DNA of 64,000 bases from Isoetes taiwanensis (taxonomy: Eukaryota > Streptophyta > Lycopodiopsida > Isoetales > Isoetaceae), in the NCBI GenBank assembly GCA_021234155.1, contig JAJEKV010000374.1, forward strand, positions 62,001 through 126,000, read 5' to 3'. This document shows positions 45,351 through 57,398 of this stretch, piece after piece. How positions within the stretch are numbered: the first letter of the stretch is position 1; each line of letters starts with the position of its first letter. The position numbers and the translations under genes were made by a program. The notes under the pieces were generated by a model. The model worked only from the letters and a program-made list of their open reading frames with translations. It had not been told where the DNA came from and searched no databases.

Positions 45351-45623
45351 TTGTAATATAACCTATGGCAAGGTGGACAATAGCATTAGCCACCATAGAA
45401 GATCCAATATCGCAATCAATTTCAATATATCTGTTATCTTGAGAATATTTACAAGTAAGGGCTTTCCCAAGAATACAGATGGCCTGTTCACCCACATCGG
45501 TCTTAACTATCCACGGACCCTTCACTATATTAGCTATAAGATTTAATCGACTGTTTCTTAATGATTCATCCCCTTTAAGAAATCTTTCCATTAAGGAACC
45601 AGCTGGAGGTTCGTCATCCAGGG
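45351..45623 (-). CDS. EDR2 C-terminal (DUF1336) domain exon
   Basis: On the minus strand an exon lies between a CTGTTTCCAG acceptor (ending 45,624) and a GTATAA donor (45,350). It reads PLDDEPPAGSLMERFLKGDE, SLRNSRLNLIANIVKGPWIV, KTDVGEQAICILGKALTCKY, then RYIEIDCDIGSSMVANAIVH and LAIGYIT. This is the core of the EDR2_C/DUF1336 domain found with or without START/PH domains in plant ENHANCED DISEASE RESISTANCE 2-like proteins, which are linked to lipid binding and defence-related cell death. It has no internal stop. Neighbouring exons with the rest of the domain (the VDLAFLI end) were not found, so it is an isolated fragment or part of a gene with long introns. Confidence 0.75.
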
Positions 45624-46317
45624 CTGGAAACAGAGGTAGTATTAGACAGAGGCAGTATATAGAGCAACATAACATCCGTTTGAGCAAGAAACCAGTGAGC
45701 TTGGGATTTGAACCAAGTGAAAAAAACCAAGACTGTCTCCTTCACGCTTCTTCCTTCACATCAAACTCTGGCTACTTGTATCTCTGCAACACAAAAGCGC
45801 TGCAAGGAATTCGAAAAACGAGCATTTTATAAGAGATTGCATGAATTCTAAACATAAAAATGGGCGATTTTTGAAGCACCTCTTAGCCTCCGGTGTCTAC
45901 AACCTTTGGAATCAAGTTACGGCCGCCAATCAACCCACAGTCTCCAAGTTCAACAGCGACTTCAAGAGCACCGAATTTATCAGTAGCAAATTTTGCCAAT
46001 CTGGTAGCGCTTTGCCAATCCGGCAGTGCATAAAGACTCAAACAAGGGAAATATAAGGGAAATATGACCTCCCAATTTCCCCCCAATTTTCCGCCACACG
46101 CATATGTTATTATTATCTTGTTTGTTATTAATCAAGCAGTTACGAACAAGACAAAAGATTATTATATGTTGGCATTTCTTAGAAGGCCCTTAATTGACCT
46201 CAAAAATTCTCTAATGCATAAGCAAGTTGATGTTTCGTGCTAGGGAACCCATGGGTAGGAGGGGGTTTCTGACGGGAAACCACTTGGCACCGCCACCGAC
46301 CGACTGCCCATGGGGTT
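45624..46317. other. Flank of the EDR2-like exon
   Basis: No upstream exon recognised. AATTGACCTCAAAAATTCTCTAATG at 46,192-46,216 is shared, inverted, with 32,977-33,001. Confidence 0.4.
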
Positions 46318-46510
46318 GCTGGGCTATAAGGCAGTTGTTGTCTTGACATTTATAGGATTGGACTTGAATTGCTATGTCGTTGCTGGGTTATAAGACGGTT
46401 GTTGTCCTAACATTTATAGAATTGGACTTAAATTGCCATGTCGTTGCTGGGCTATAGGATTGGACTTAAATTGCTATGTTGTTCTTGGCTATAAGATTGA
46501 ACTTAAATTG
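46318..46510. repeat. Tandem repeat, about 65-bp unit, three partial copies
   Basis: GTTGCTGGG(C/T)TATAAG(G/A)C(A/G)G, then TTTATAG(G/A)ATTGGACTT(G/A)AATTGC, recurs at about 46,315, 46,380 and (shortened) 46,443, with a last remnant at 46,485. Confidence 0.65.
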
Positions 46511-47973
46511 CTACTTGAAACGTGTGCCCGGCAATACCGGCATCATTTGTGTGTATGTGGAATGGGCAGATGTAGTGGAATGCATAGGCATCCTAGAATT
46601 CAACGTGTCGGATCTCTGAGATCCAAAGAATGATATAAGAAGCCTAATTAATCTAAATCAAGAAGCATGCCAATGCATTTAAAAGGATGGTGTACCTTGT
46701 CAAACAAATCAACCTAAAAATAGAAGAGATCGCCTATTTAGTCATAGAGTTGCTTGCATGTAAATGGGTCAAGGTAATGAAATTGCTATCAAACTCATCT
46801 AGTTGTTGCTTTCAAACTGATCATCATCCTTTTTGCATAAGTTAGATCTTGCAATAATAAATAGGGTAAGAACACAATTGCTCCACTGCATCTCCGTCTT
46901 TTATAACTCTGTCATGAGATTTGAAATCAAAAAAATAATTGCACAGTGTGCCCTCTATGTAGGAGAATGGACTTTTCGATTTCCATATGCACGTTGCAAA
47001 TTTCAAAAACGAGGCTAATACGGACGTTCGGCTCACACGAAGCGAATTGTGCTGGGGCATACAAATTGTACACCTTCATTTCGCGTCGTGCGATCCACGC
47101 AGTATGGAAGCTCCAAATGATGTGTGGATAAGGATCCAACTGACTCACGAATATGCTCCAGTCTTCAATCGCAAAAAAGGAGGTCTAAAAATAAGAACTT
47201 AGACCTCGGCGTGTTGCGTCTTGCGGGAGCTCAAAAGTGTCGACATCCGGGGCGGATGGCGGTTTATATCCATTGGATCCGTTGAGTGGCAAGAAACCAT
47301 CATTTGGGACATTTCAAGTTTAGTCCGATTTTGTGGTGGCGGTAACTTGGGCCTCCTGGGATATTGTGAGAGATTGAGAGGATGAAGGCATTCGAATCGA
47401 ATCTGGTTCCTTGAGATGAGCCTTCTCGATTTTCACAAGAGAATTATAACTTAAACCAGCTGAGCTCTTTTTCTCTCGCTTCATTACTCCAATTTGTAAT
47501 GAAGGAAAGGAATGATGGCTTGGGGAGGAAACTTCTTTGAGATGAAGTGGACAAGTCCAAATTGGCGATAGGGCACTGCAAAAAGATCCAAGAGCTCGAA
47601 GAGCAAACTTTGGGCTTCAATGTAGGTTAAAGAATTTGAAGAAAACACCCCTTGGCTTTGCGAGAAAGGAAGAAGCACTTTCGAACCGATAGAGGCTGAA
47701 GTTTGGATCAGGTGCATTTCAGACGTTGTAGTCACGGCCACAAGGCCCGTTTACAACACTAGCAAAGGCCAATCAAGATCTGGGAAAACTAGAAGCAATC
47801 TTGGTTACATAGTGAAGAACCTAGCGACAAACAGGGAGATAGTGGACATGATTTGTCAGTCCTACAACTCTTCTCTCAAGAAGATGGTATTGGAAATGGT
47901 ACTAGGAGAGATCTACAAGAAGCTAGAAGCGACAGATGTACAGACTATTTGTGACGATGTAGGCATCAGTAGG
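46511..47973. other. Intergenic up to the Ty3 LTR; unrecognised open stretch
   Basis: 47,812-47,973 encodes an open segment on the plus strand (NREIVDMICQSYNSSLKKMV, EIYKKLEATDVQTICDDVGI) cut by the LTR. It looks protein-like, but I recognise no family. Confidence 0.35.
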
Positions 47974-49632
47974 TGTGACGTTCGGGGCGATATCACGGTC
48001 GGTCCCGTATCTTTATCTTGCCGCAAATCGCCAGCGTACTGCTCCCACTCCGGCCGGCGCGTGTGCGCCCGGCGTGTAGCCAGGTGGGTAGCCCTAGGGG
48101 GCAGCTTGCAAGAAATATGTGCAATTATTAATGTGCACATTTTCCAATGTACACATTAATGTGGGCACACATTTCCATGTGGACACTTGATGCCAAGTGG
48201 GCCATACCCAAGTGTGCAATTAATGTGCACATTTTCCAATGTACACATTAATGTGGGCACACATTTCCATGTGGGCACATTTGGCCACCTAGCCATTAAA
48301 GGCAAGTGGGCCCATTACCAATTATCCCACATGCCTAAAGGGGATAATTGGAAACCCTAGCCAACCCTTATGCATTAAGGAGGGGAAACCCTAACTTGCC
48401 CATTTTTAGTTTCTAGGGTTTTAGAACTCTGTTTTTGGTGCCTCAACAGTAAAAGCCGCCTCCCCGTGACTTCTGAGAGAGAATTGCACCATTAGTTTCC
48501 CTTGACTCGGCGTTTTGTGGGATGGTCGAGCTCGGTCGAGGAGGAGCCACTCAAGGATGGGGTATTTGGCCAATTTAATAGTCTAAACCCCTATTTGAGG
48601 TCCATAGAATCGGTGGGTTTAGCCTATTAAATTGCCCAAACCTTCTAGATCTCTAGATACCAGCCTCTAACTAAAGAACCTAACTCTATGATATAGATTA
48701 GATATAGTTCTTTAGTTCTTACATGGATGTATATGGATGATGTATCTCTATGAACTCCTTGTATTGGGAAGGGGTAGAGACCTAAAAGCTTGGTAGTAGA
48801 TGCTCCTAGATTAGCCTCTCTAGCACACTATAGATTCGGCGTGCACAAGAACCACACACAGGTTGTGGGTGAGGGGGCGAGGCCCGGGCCGAGAAGGAGG
48901 TTCATGTCCCGACTCTGAAAGATCCCTCTGGTGTGTAAGGCCTACCAGGGGATCACTGTGACTAGGTCTAATGGCTCACCACCGAGTGGGGTGAGGCATG
49001 GACTCGGCAGAGTGAAGTGGTGTACACTTTCCAGTGGGGGTCAATCTGAGGCGGTGGCCCTCTAGTCACCTTGAGTGGCATGTAGATCTGGAGGGAGGCG
49101 ATCCTTCCTGCCCCATGGGAACTGGGAGGATGAGACCCGGGAATAGCCCCTTTGGCTATGCATCCGTGCTCTGATCGAGTCCCGGGCACTTTTCGCCCTA
49201 CTCACCAAAGTGTGCACGAGGGGCGGATGGAGTGGACAACCCTATGCCATGTTCATATGCCAGCCAAATCCATTGCCATGAATTGCATGCAATGAACTCG
49301 GAGACCGCCCGCCGATCATCCCCTTGAGTTTGAGCCTTGGGTAGAACTCTCCATATGTATTGTGCTCACCTTGTTTATGCAGATGTGATGGGCCACCCTT
49401 CGAGGTGGATATGTGCTTAATATGATTATATCTTGACATGTATGTTTTACGCTTCAGCCTAGGTAGGCCGAGGGAGGCGGGGTAAAATGACCCCTTCACT
49501 CTTCCCACTTTGAACCCGTCACGCGGTTTGTAGTGTTATGTGGAGGGCCCTCAGATCGGCATGGAGGTGGTATGGGGATGAACTCCTGTTTGTATCACGG
49601 TGAGTGCACCGTATCACGAGTAGGGGACGTCA
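47974..49632 (+). mobile_element. 5' LTR of a large Ty3/gypsy retrotransposon
   Basis: The LTR begins TGTGACGTTC and ends GGGGACGTCA three bases before the primer site, giving TG...CA ends and a length of about 1.66 kb. It contains a 96-bp tandem duplication (48,121 and 48,217: AATGTGCACATTTTCCAATG, then TACACATTAATGTGGGCACA). The 3' LTR lies outside the window, so LTR identity and age cannot be assessed; the left border rests on the TG motif and the primer-site distance. Confidence 0.6.
48116..48285. repeat. 96-bp tandem duplication in the LTR
   Basis: GTGCA...TTAATGTGCACATT, TTCCAATGTACACATTAATG and TGGGCACACATTTCCATGTG appear in both copies. Each copy contains the near-palindrome AATGTGCACATT. 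Confidence 0.75.
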
Positions 49633-49635
49633 TGC

Positions 49636-49647
49636 TGGTATCGAGCA
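49636..49647 (+). other. Primer binding site (initiator Met tRNA)
   Basis: TGGTATCGAGCA matches the plant Met primer site TGGTATCAGAGCA with one base missing, three bases after the LTR end. Confidence 0.65.
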
Positions 49648-50168
49648 ATGTTCTTGGTGACCAAGAGCAAAGCGACCATGCTCCCATGTAGCACTAACTT
49701 AATAGGAATTTTAAACCTCGAAAAATGGGAAAAAATTTTCTCATTTTTGTAGTTTATGCTAAGCTAGTAACAGTTAAAATGAATGAAAACATAAAAAAGA
49801 CTAAAATTGGTGAGCCAACCTTCAAAAGTAGGGTGGTCTCACGTCGTACCAGGGCCGGATAATGAGATTCTCATTTTGGGCTAACATAACGTGAGACATT
49901 GACTGAAACATTAAGAAATGTCATGAATCACAGTAAAATAACTTGATAATTCTAATTTTAAGCTAAGAATCAGTAGAATTGGCATGTTACATGTTTAAAA
50001 AGTACAAAATTTAGTAGTGGGTCCCACCATGTCTCACACCGTCGGCGCGGGGACAGGAAATGACTTTTTCATTTTCCGGGCTTAACGCAGAGACCTTGCT
50101 TAATTAGGTGTTTTAGATGTTTTAGGCAACCCAAAAAGGTAGTTTAAAAGTGACCTAAAAATGACACC

Positions 50169-50176
50169 TATAAATA
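50169..50176 (+). promoter_or_regulatory. TATA box inside the Ty3 leader
   Basis: TATAAATA in the context CACCTATAAATAGATC is a strong plant TATA consensus about 110-120 bp before the first open stretch. It suggests an internal promoter, but no transcript evidence exists. Confidence 0.35.
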
Positions 50177-53100
50177 GATCTAGACCCCTCCCATTTCTGC
50201 GTTCTTTCCTTAGAAGTTTGCTCGTGTTCGCCAAGGCGATCCTCTGGCGCTTAGCTCCGATCGACGAACCATCAAATGATGGCCCGCACAAAATGACCGC
50301 TAGGAAGCCTCGCCAAGAAGAATCATCAAAGTTTCAAGGTCCTGCCCTAGTTCGGGAGGATCCTTCAAGAACGCTTTTTAGGGAAGGCTAATCTTCTTCG
50401 AAGGGAGGGGGGATCGAGATGGGGCGACTGGTGCGGAGATCATAGAGGAGGACCCGGCCAGATATTATGCACCAAATTCTCGAGGAGATCGCCACGGGAG
50501 GAGAAAAAAGCAGGAGCAACACGCGAGCCGGCAGGGCAGCCAACCGAAGAAGAGCAACTCCGGTGGGACCCATCTCGGCAGAGGAAGGGAGAGAAGAGCA
50601 ACCCGGCGCTTAGCCCACCAGAAGAAGCGGACCTGTGGCGTCCATAAGCAAATATGAAGCCAAAGAGCCACGGGCGGAAGGGCTTAAGAATGGGAAGACG
50701 ACCCAACCCACGGCCGGCCAAGAAGAGGAAGGCCAAAGCCATTAAAAGCGGGCAAGAGAAAAGTTGTGAAGGTTGGGAAGCGGTAGGGCCCGTTATCAGC
50801 GAACCAACAGCGGTGGCGGAACCGCCTTCTACCGGCGACGCCGGACGAGGATTACGTCCCCAACACGAGGGGGCGAGTTCTAAAACCCGCTGAGGTGGAG
50901 GAGGAAGTCCCGTGAAAGGTGGCGGCGAACAAACACCAGTCGGGCTGACGCCAAAGCCCCCACCTTTTCCGGCGTGGGATAGGGTTAAAGCCCCGCTGAC
51001 CACAAAAGGGTCACGTGATAGACCGGTCAAGGTCTATCGGAAGAATATCAAGGAGCACAACGCCTACATGGTGAAGTGGGAGGCATACAATGCCTATTAC
51101 CGGGGACCGCGGGGTGAGAACGATTGGCGGATGCGGAGCAAGAAGCCGGACCAAGTCGCCAGCCCACCGAAGCCCAAGCCTCGAGGCGCCCGGGGAAAGA
51201 AGCGGAGCAAGAGCAAGCGAAGGAGCGAAGAGCCCTTAAAGAAATCCGGCATTTCGGAAGAGTTACGGACTCTTGACCCCGGGCACCGTTCCAACGCAGG
51301 TCCAAAGTCATGCAGAGTACAACCACGGACATGCGGCGTGGAGATGAGATCTTGTTGTGCTTACGAGGAGGCGCCCAGAGGCAAAAATAGTGCAGCACTT
51401 TGAGGATTCGGCGGCCCGCGGTACACCGCATAAAAAGGGTCACTTTCATGAGGCGGGGATATGTATCTTGCCGAGGCACATCAAGGGGCGCCCTTGAGAT
51501 TTTGTAAATAAATGTAAATTTTTGTTAATATAAAAGAATTTTGTGAGTGAATAATGTGTGCGATCTAGCTTAATTAAGTTAAGTTATAGAATTCTAGCTT
51601 TTGTTTTGGTCAAATTGGAGTTTTGAGCAAAATTGAGGCGATGTCTCCTGCGTCGCGCCGGAGACAGAAAATGAGATTCTCATTTTGGTTGGGCAACGAT
51701 GAACCATGTAAAATGCCAAAAATAGCTCCAAATCGACCAAATAAGGGGTCAATTTCGCCTAACTTCGGCGAGTTTAGTAGAATTACAGCCTTAGATTATC
51801 AAATTGATTAAGTTTAGCCCATTTAGAACCCATGTCTCACCGTCGTCGCCGGGACAGAAAATGAACTTTTCATTATCGGCCTGGGCGCGTGAGAACGTCA
51901 TCCATTTTCTTCACCAAATGATCTCCAAATTGTTGCAATAGGTTCATTAGTTGTTCTTAGCATGCTCAAACCCTAGAAGTAGTCTTCAAACTCGCAATTG
52001 CACCCTTTAATAGATCAGAATCACCCAATCTCAGTAAACTCTAGGTCATCCAAAATTTAGCACCACCAAGTCACGCTCTCTCTTGCTAGGCGATCTTCCG
52101 GCTCCACGAGGCGCAGCATCTCTTCTTCGCTAGATCAATGGCCCTTTCTTGACTTCAGGCGATGGTGCGCCCGGTGCCCATCTTTGCCGAGGCGGATGTC
52201 GCGACATCTTCAAGTCTTTGGGAAAGAAATTGATATCAAGCTCGCTAAATGCAACCCCAAACATATAGGCAGGTGTTAGCAGAGTTTCAAGCTAGGGTAG
52301 GACCCTCCCTTGTTCAGGTCCCCCTTGCATAGGATATTTCGTTCCCGGCCATCCCTTCAAGTAGCCTTGGCGATGTCCCCAACATCGCCAAGTACCTAAC
52401 TAACAAGGCGCAGAGGCTGCCGGACTACATGGTCACGACGGCCAACATGACCAAGTATTTCTCTTACACGCCCCCTAGCTATGTTCTTATCCCACCTTGT
52501 AGAAAACCCCATGGGGGCAACCTCTATCCCTCCAGATGGAGGTGGGACCCCATAGCAGTCAAGCCGAAGAGCGGATGCTTTGCTTTTACCGGCAAGAGCA
52601 AGAGGGAAGGGAAGATGAAGAGGAGCTCGGATTTTACGAAGAATACACCGAAAGCTAGACTCGGAAGAGGAAGGCGACAAGCGAGCAGGAGCTGGTCAAC
52701 CCGGCGAGCAGCGGAGACTATCGAGTTGCTCCCCACTTGGGCTAGGCATCACAAGCCTAGCCCCTATCATCATCGGCCGAGGGCGACAGTATCTACTCCT
52801 GGTGATATCCGAGAACCTCCCGAATGCGGGGAGAGGGGCTCGATTGAATGAACTGCTCCACCAAGCTGCGGCGGACCGACATGGGCGACTTCATCGTCCG
52901 GGAAGTCTCGGACTTCCGCTTCAAGTCGGGGAAGCCCGACACCTACGGGGGCGACTTCCGACATCGGGCATCTGATGATAGCATAAGGCGGGTCATGGAG
53001 ACCCGGAGACCGCCATCGAAGAAAGAGTTCCTCGCCATTCGAGAACGGATGGGGATGAGAGGCAAGACCACCAGCATCCCGATGCCGAGTCCCTCAACAC

Positions 53101-54400
53101 CACCTCCCGGCAAGAGGGGCGAGGAATCGACCTCAGGCGAGCCGACACAACAATCGAAGACTACCGAGCTCACGAGAGATCGAGGTCGGCAAATATCATG
53201 CGGCTGACATAGAGCGGGGAGGCCAAACAAGTGGGGAATCATCATGGCGCTGCGACAACGCATTGGGCCGAGGTACTACACCCTTCTTGCTGCTAGATGG
53301 GAGAATAGCGGTGGTACACCGCAAATTAGGAAGGAGTGTTCATGCTGATTGCACTCGGGCTTCAGCGGGCATGCTTTCGAATAGCAGCAAATATCGACTA
53401 TCTTTGTTCTAGTCAAGAGAGCAATGGCACTCGACCTCTTCGACTTCGCCATACCTCATCGGCGTCAAAGCGAGATTAGCGGTGGCAGCGGCCCCTCACA
53501 TCCGACCGCGCGAGTGGAAGACTTGGCGAGAGCCTTGAGGCGGCTCGTCGGCAAAGCGTCTTCGGGGAACTTGGGTCATTCGGTAGGAGCGACCCAAGTT
53601 AAAAGTTCCTTGAGGACAACAAATCCCTCCCACGGCGATTTCAAGACTAGTAGACTCTTGATCCGAGGAGACTTTTGTACCCAAATATTATATAATATAA
53701 ATATAATTTCTTTTTGCACTTTAAATGTTTTGTTGATGTATTTTTTGCCCCACAACTATACCAACAAACATAAACAATGCAAGAGAACAAGTAAAACTAA
53801 CCATATAGCCATGAATTACTTGTGTATGCGGTTAGAGGCCTAAGCTCGGGGAACAACAAGCATAAAAGACCTTAGGAAGAAGCAGAGTCCGCTTGAGGCC
53901 ACCTCAGAGCAAGGAACTGTTTGAGGAATTTGGACCCATGACCCCAGAAGAGGAAATATCTCGGATGAGGGCCGGACCTGAAGCAGATAAAAGGCCTTCT
54001 GGCGGCGGCATATGACAAGGCGGGTTGGTGGCGCAATTTCGGTTACCAAAAGCATCATTTCGGGAAAGCGAGGAAGGGACAAGAGGGCAAGAAGATCCCC
54101 GGCTTCGGACTCCTCAGACTCAAGCTCGGTCGGACTCAGACTCGAGGAAGAAGATCAGGCCAGGGGACGAAACGGATGCTTCGGATGCAAAGGCGAAAGG
54201 CGCCATAGAGGGCGACAAAGGGACACGGGGCCTCGACTACGGAAGAAGGTAGATTCCATGCCTTTGGGCAATGTATAAGCTTAGGAAGCTGGAGCAGTTC
54301 GGGGAAGAAACAGTCGGGATTAGAAGCGAGAGAGCATGGCTGGGCCGAAATGAGTGAAATGCGGCAATGCTTATGGCATGAAGGATAAAGACAAAAAGCG

Positions 54401-54709
54401 GTGGCAGCAGCCAACTTGAAAGCATACCCAGTTTGGTGGAAGGGTTATGCAAAGGCACATGGCTTAAGCGGGGATGCTTGTAAGTTCAGAAAGTTTGTTA
54501 AAAGCCTTCAAAGCCATTCGATCCCAAGGGAACATAAGTCCGGTATGATCGGCCAGTTCTACAGGTTGCGGCAAGCCAACAAATCTGTCGAAGTATCAGG
54601 AATTCATGAAATTTTGTATATGCCAAAGTTGGGTGAGAAGCATGCGGTGAAAGCTACATTGAGGGCACGAATGAGGAGATCCAAGCTTGTAAGGGCAATA
54701 AATCCCTAA
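54401..54709 (+). CDS. Ty3/gypsy Gag core (degenerate)
   Basis: The 102-codon frame reads AYPVWWKGYAKAHG, then KFVKSLQSHSIPREHKSGMI, GQFYRLRQANKSVEVSG and RMRRSKLVRAINP. This is the Ty3 Gag retrotransposon domain pattern (WW...F...F.P..Y/HK...Q.FY.LRQ...SVEEY). The expected EEY...F continuation is disturbed by a small indel after SVE. A decayed CCHC knuckle follows about 260 bp downstream. It belongs to the element with the LTR at 47,974. Confidence 0.6.
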   Translation: MAAANLKAYPVWWKGYAKAHGLSGDACKFRKFVKSLQSHSIPREHKSGMIGQFYRLRQANKSVEVSGIHEILYMPKLGEKHAVKATLRARMRRSKLVRAINP

Positions 54710-54969
54710 GAGGCGATGTCGAGCGAGTCCAAGGCAATAAGCTTGCAAGGCGAGGACCTGAGAATAGCGAGGCGCGGCGGTATTTCCGGGATAAAGGCAA
54801 GGCGACGAGGAAGCTATAGTCCTAGGGCGGCCGATCCATGTCGGCTAGAGCCCCATATGGTGGCAACGGGGAGCTTGGCGGGGAGAAGAAGCGAGGTGTC
54901 CTTCAAGGACAAGCGAGGAGGGTCAAACTACTCCCAAAGCGGTCGCGATCCTTTTGCGGCGTGCAAGGA

Positions 54970-55030
54970 AAAGGCGAGTGCATAAGCGGCTTTGTTTGGT
55001 GCTTCCGGCCGGGCCATAGGGCAATGGGCG
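54970..55030 (+). other. Degenerate CCHC zinc knuckle of Gag
   Basis: The plus strand encodes a CFGAS/CFRPGHRAMG-like segment (frames mixed) matching C-x2-C-x4-H with the final Cys lost. Position after the Gag core fits a nucleocapsid. Confidence 0.4.
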
Positions 55031-55915
55031 CCACTACGTCATGAATGCACGGCGCTAAGCGAGTTGGGGAGATTGGGACACTACGTCTAACGGCGGCGGC
55101 GAGGAGCCCATGACTACATTGAGGGGTGAAGTGTCATATCTTTGCCGCAATAGATACGAGGAAGCGAAGGCGGTATATAAAGTAATTTCCCGCGATAGGG
55201 AAGGCCCAATGCTTTGCATCCCCGAATGGTTCAAATCACTACAAAAAATTGCCACGATACGAGGTCTATTACCACGGCGTCAGGCGTCGTTTTGAGCGTC
55301 GATGAGCGGCGTAAAAAGTCGATGAACAAGCGCCTATAACGACATCACTTGCGTCGTTTTACGGCAGCGGGCCACTAGCGTCACCAGCGGCGTCGTCTTA
55401 AAGCGGCAAGCGTGGCGTCGTTCCAGCGGCGCCCGCGTATTACGTGGGCCGATAAGGCCGGGCGGCGGGCGATGGCGTCGGCAGCGGAGTTCTTGGCGGT
55501 GGCGCCACGTGTTTGGCGTCGTTTAGCGGCGTCGCGCATTACCGATGGCGACCACGTGGCGGCCCGGCGGCGACGCCGGCGTTACTTGGTAGCCGTTGGC
55601 GGCGTGGTAGCCCGCGTAAACAGCGTCGTTTAACAACGTTGCTTACGTGTATTAAAAAAATTTTATTTTTTTTTATAAATTGAAAAAAATAATAATAATA
55701 CATTTATTATGAATGAAGTTAATACATTTAATTTAAAGCCTATAAAATGAATTTAACCAATAAAGAAATATAAGATTTTAACGTCATTAAATGATGTCGG
55801 CAAATATATTAAAAAATACAAAAATAAATGAAGCCCCAATTTTTTTAGCTAAATACATTAATCAATAAATTAAGCTAAATACATTAATCAATACATTAAG
55901 CAATATATTGAAAAT

Positions 55916-56286
55916 TAAATGCTTACCTGGTACAAGGTAGCAAAGTTGTTTTGCACAAACAACGCATTTGCTAGGAGTGTACATGCAAAACAATAAATTC
56001 AATGATTAGTAAAATATTAGTATAAATAAACAACTTAAAAAAAAAAATATGGAAAATCAATGGGGGGGGGTGGTTTTCAATGGCGTCCCCTTCTTGGATA
56101 ACAATTTAACCTAAATAAAGCATTAGTATTTTTATTAGCGTATTGAAAAAATTAAATCCTTACACGGAAGAGGTGCCAACTTGTTTTGCAAGAACAACAC
56201 ATTTTGCTAGGAGTGTACATGCAAAACAAAAAATTCAATGATTAGAAAGAAATAGTATAAAACAACTAATAAGGAAAAATTTTGGA
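55916..56286. repeat. Tandem duplication, about 235-bp spacing
   Basis: The segment with GTTGTTTTGCA, TGCTAGGAGTGTACATGCAA and ATTCAATGATTAG occurs at about 55,943 and 56,180, and is similar over roughly 130 bp. Confidence 0.7.
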
Positions 56287-56580
56287 AAGAAGAAGGGTCT
56301 CGACGTCTTCTTAGATGGGAAAAAAAAATTAGAAGAAGAATGGAAGAATTCAGAAGAAAAAGGCTAAGAAGAAGAGGAGGAACCGAAAATGGGGAGGAAG
56401 AATCTGAAGAAGATGAAGCGCAAAGAGGAGGATTAAGAGTAAGAATTTGAATAAGAGGAGGAAGAAGTAGTATAAGAGGAGGAAGAATCGAAGAAGAAGA
56501 TGACAAAGGGAATGGAAGAATATGTATGGAAGAAGGATGCAAGAATGGAAGAAGAAGAATGAAGGTTGAAGGAAGAACAA
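56287..56580. repeat. Purine-rich GAAGAAGAA tract
   Basis: Almost 300 bases of nearly pure purine on the plus strand. The Phe/Leu/Ser-rich open frame on the complement is a composition artefact. Confidence 0.7.
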
Positions 56581-57218
56581 ACAACAAATACAAAAAGCCC
56601 TAAATCTACCCAAAAACAAGTTTAGATTCAAAAAAAAAGCGAGTTGGTTGATCCGTGCACATACCTTATGAAGCTTGTCTTACACTTAGAATAGACCCCA
56701 AAGTAGATCCGCCTTGAAAATCGCCTCAAAAATGCTCCTCCATAAGCTTTGCTTTCGAAAATAAGCGGCGGGATTGCCCTTTGTTTTCGATTTAAATCCA
56801 CAGGTCGTCGTTTAATCCGGCGTCGTGGCGTCGTTAAGCGGCGACAAAAAGCGTCGTTGAGCGGCGTTTTAGCAACGTTTTTTTCACGGCGAAAAAAAAA
56901 AATAAATAAAATAGTATAGAATGCATGTACACTTGATACATGGGTTTATTTAAGCTGGATAGGGTTTATTTGACTTGCTACACCCGTTAAAGTTATGAAA
57001 TATACCACCATGAAAATGTTCAATGTTTTGTGGTACATCCGTTGAGCTATGAGGTATATAATCGATGGCGATAACTAGTAATACCTTACCCTTACGATAA
57101 CTAATACCTTACCAACATGCAAAGATGTAGTTTATCTTAAAATTTTATTTTGTTAGATTTAAAAGGTTAGGTTTCCACCAATAGTATATGTAGCTACGTG
57201 TTCGCTTGTTGCGACGAC

Positions 57219-57324
<106 letters not shown>

Positions 57325-57398
57325 TTTTATTTTGTCCCCTTTATGAGAACTAATACCCTACCAACATGCGAAGATGTAGTTTATCTCAACATGCCTCG

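Larger units (their letters stand above)
49633..54300 (+). mobile_element. Long leader / upstream ORF region of the Ty3 element
   Basis: About 4.7 kb lies between the primer site and gag. Two diverged duplicate blocks (49,832-50,100 and 51,640-51,905) each carry two copies of a GGGACAGAAAATGAG...TTCTCATTTT-type signature. Between and after them are basic, Lys/Arg/Pro-rich open stretches (for example 50,912-51,403 with KKRSKSKRRSEE; 52,848-53,207 with VREVSDFRFKSGKPDTYGGD) that I cannot assign. Some Ty3 lineages (Tat/Ogre) have an extra ORF before gag; that parallel is only suggestive. Confidence 0.45.
55237..56890. mobile_element. CACTA-like end inserted in the Ty3 pol region
   Basis: CACTACAAAAAATTGCCACG at about 55,237 matches CACTA termini. 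It interrupts a frame (MLCIPEWFKS) that looks like Ty3 polyprotein. From 55,262 to 55,645 a GC-rich subterminal array of GCGTCGTT and GCGGCGTC motifs follows, with a second small cluster at 56,805-56,890. The opposite terminus was not found; related arrays at 62,660-63,190 may be its far end. Confidence 0.5.

Noticed and set aside
56207-56631. Long Phe/Leu/Ser-rich minus-strand frames
   Set aside because: They are the complement of a purine-rich GAAGAA tract.
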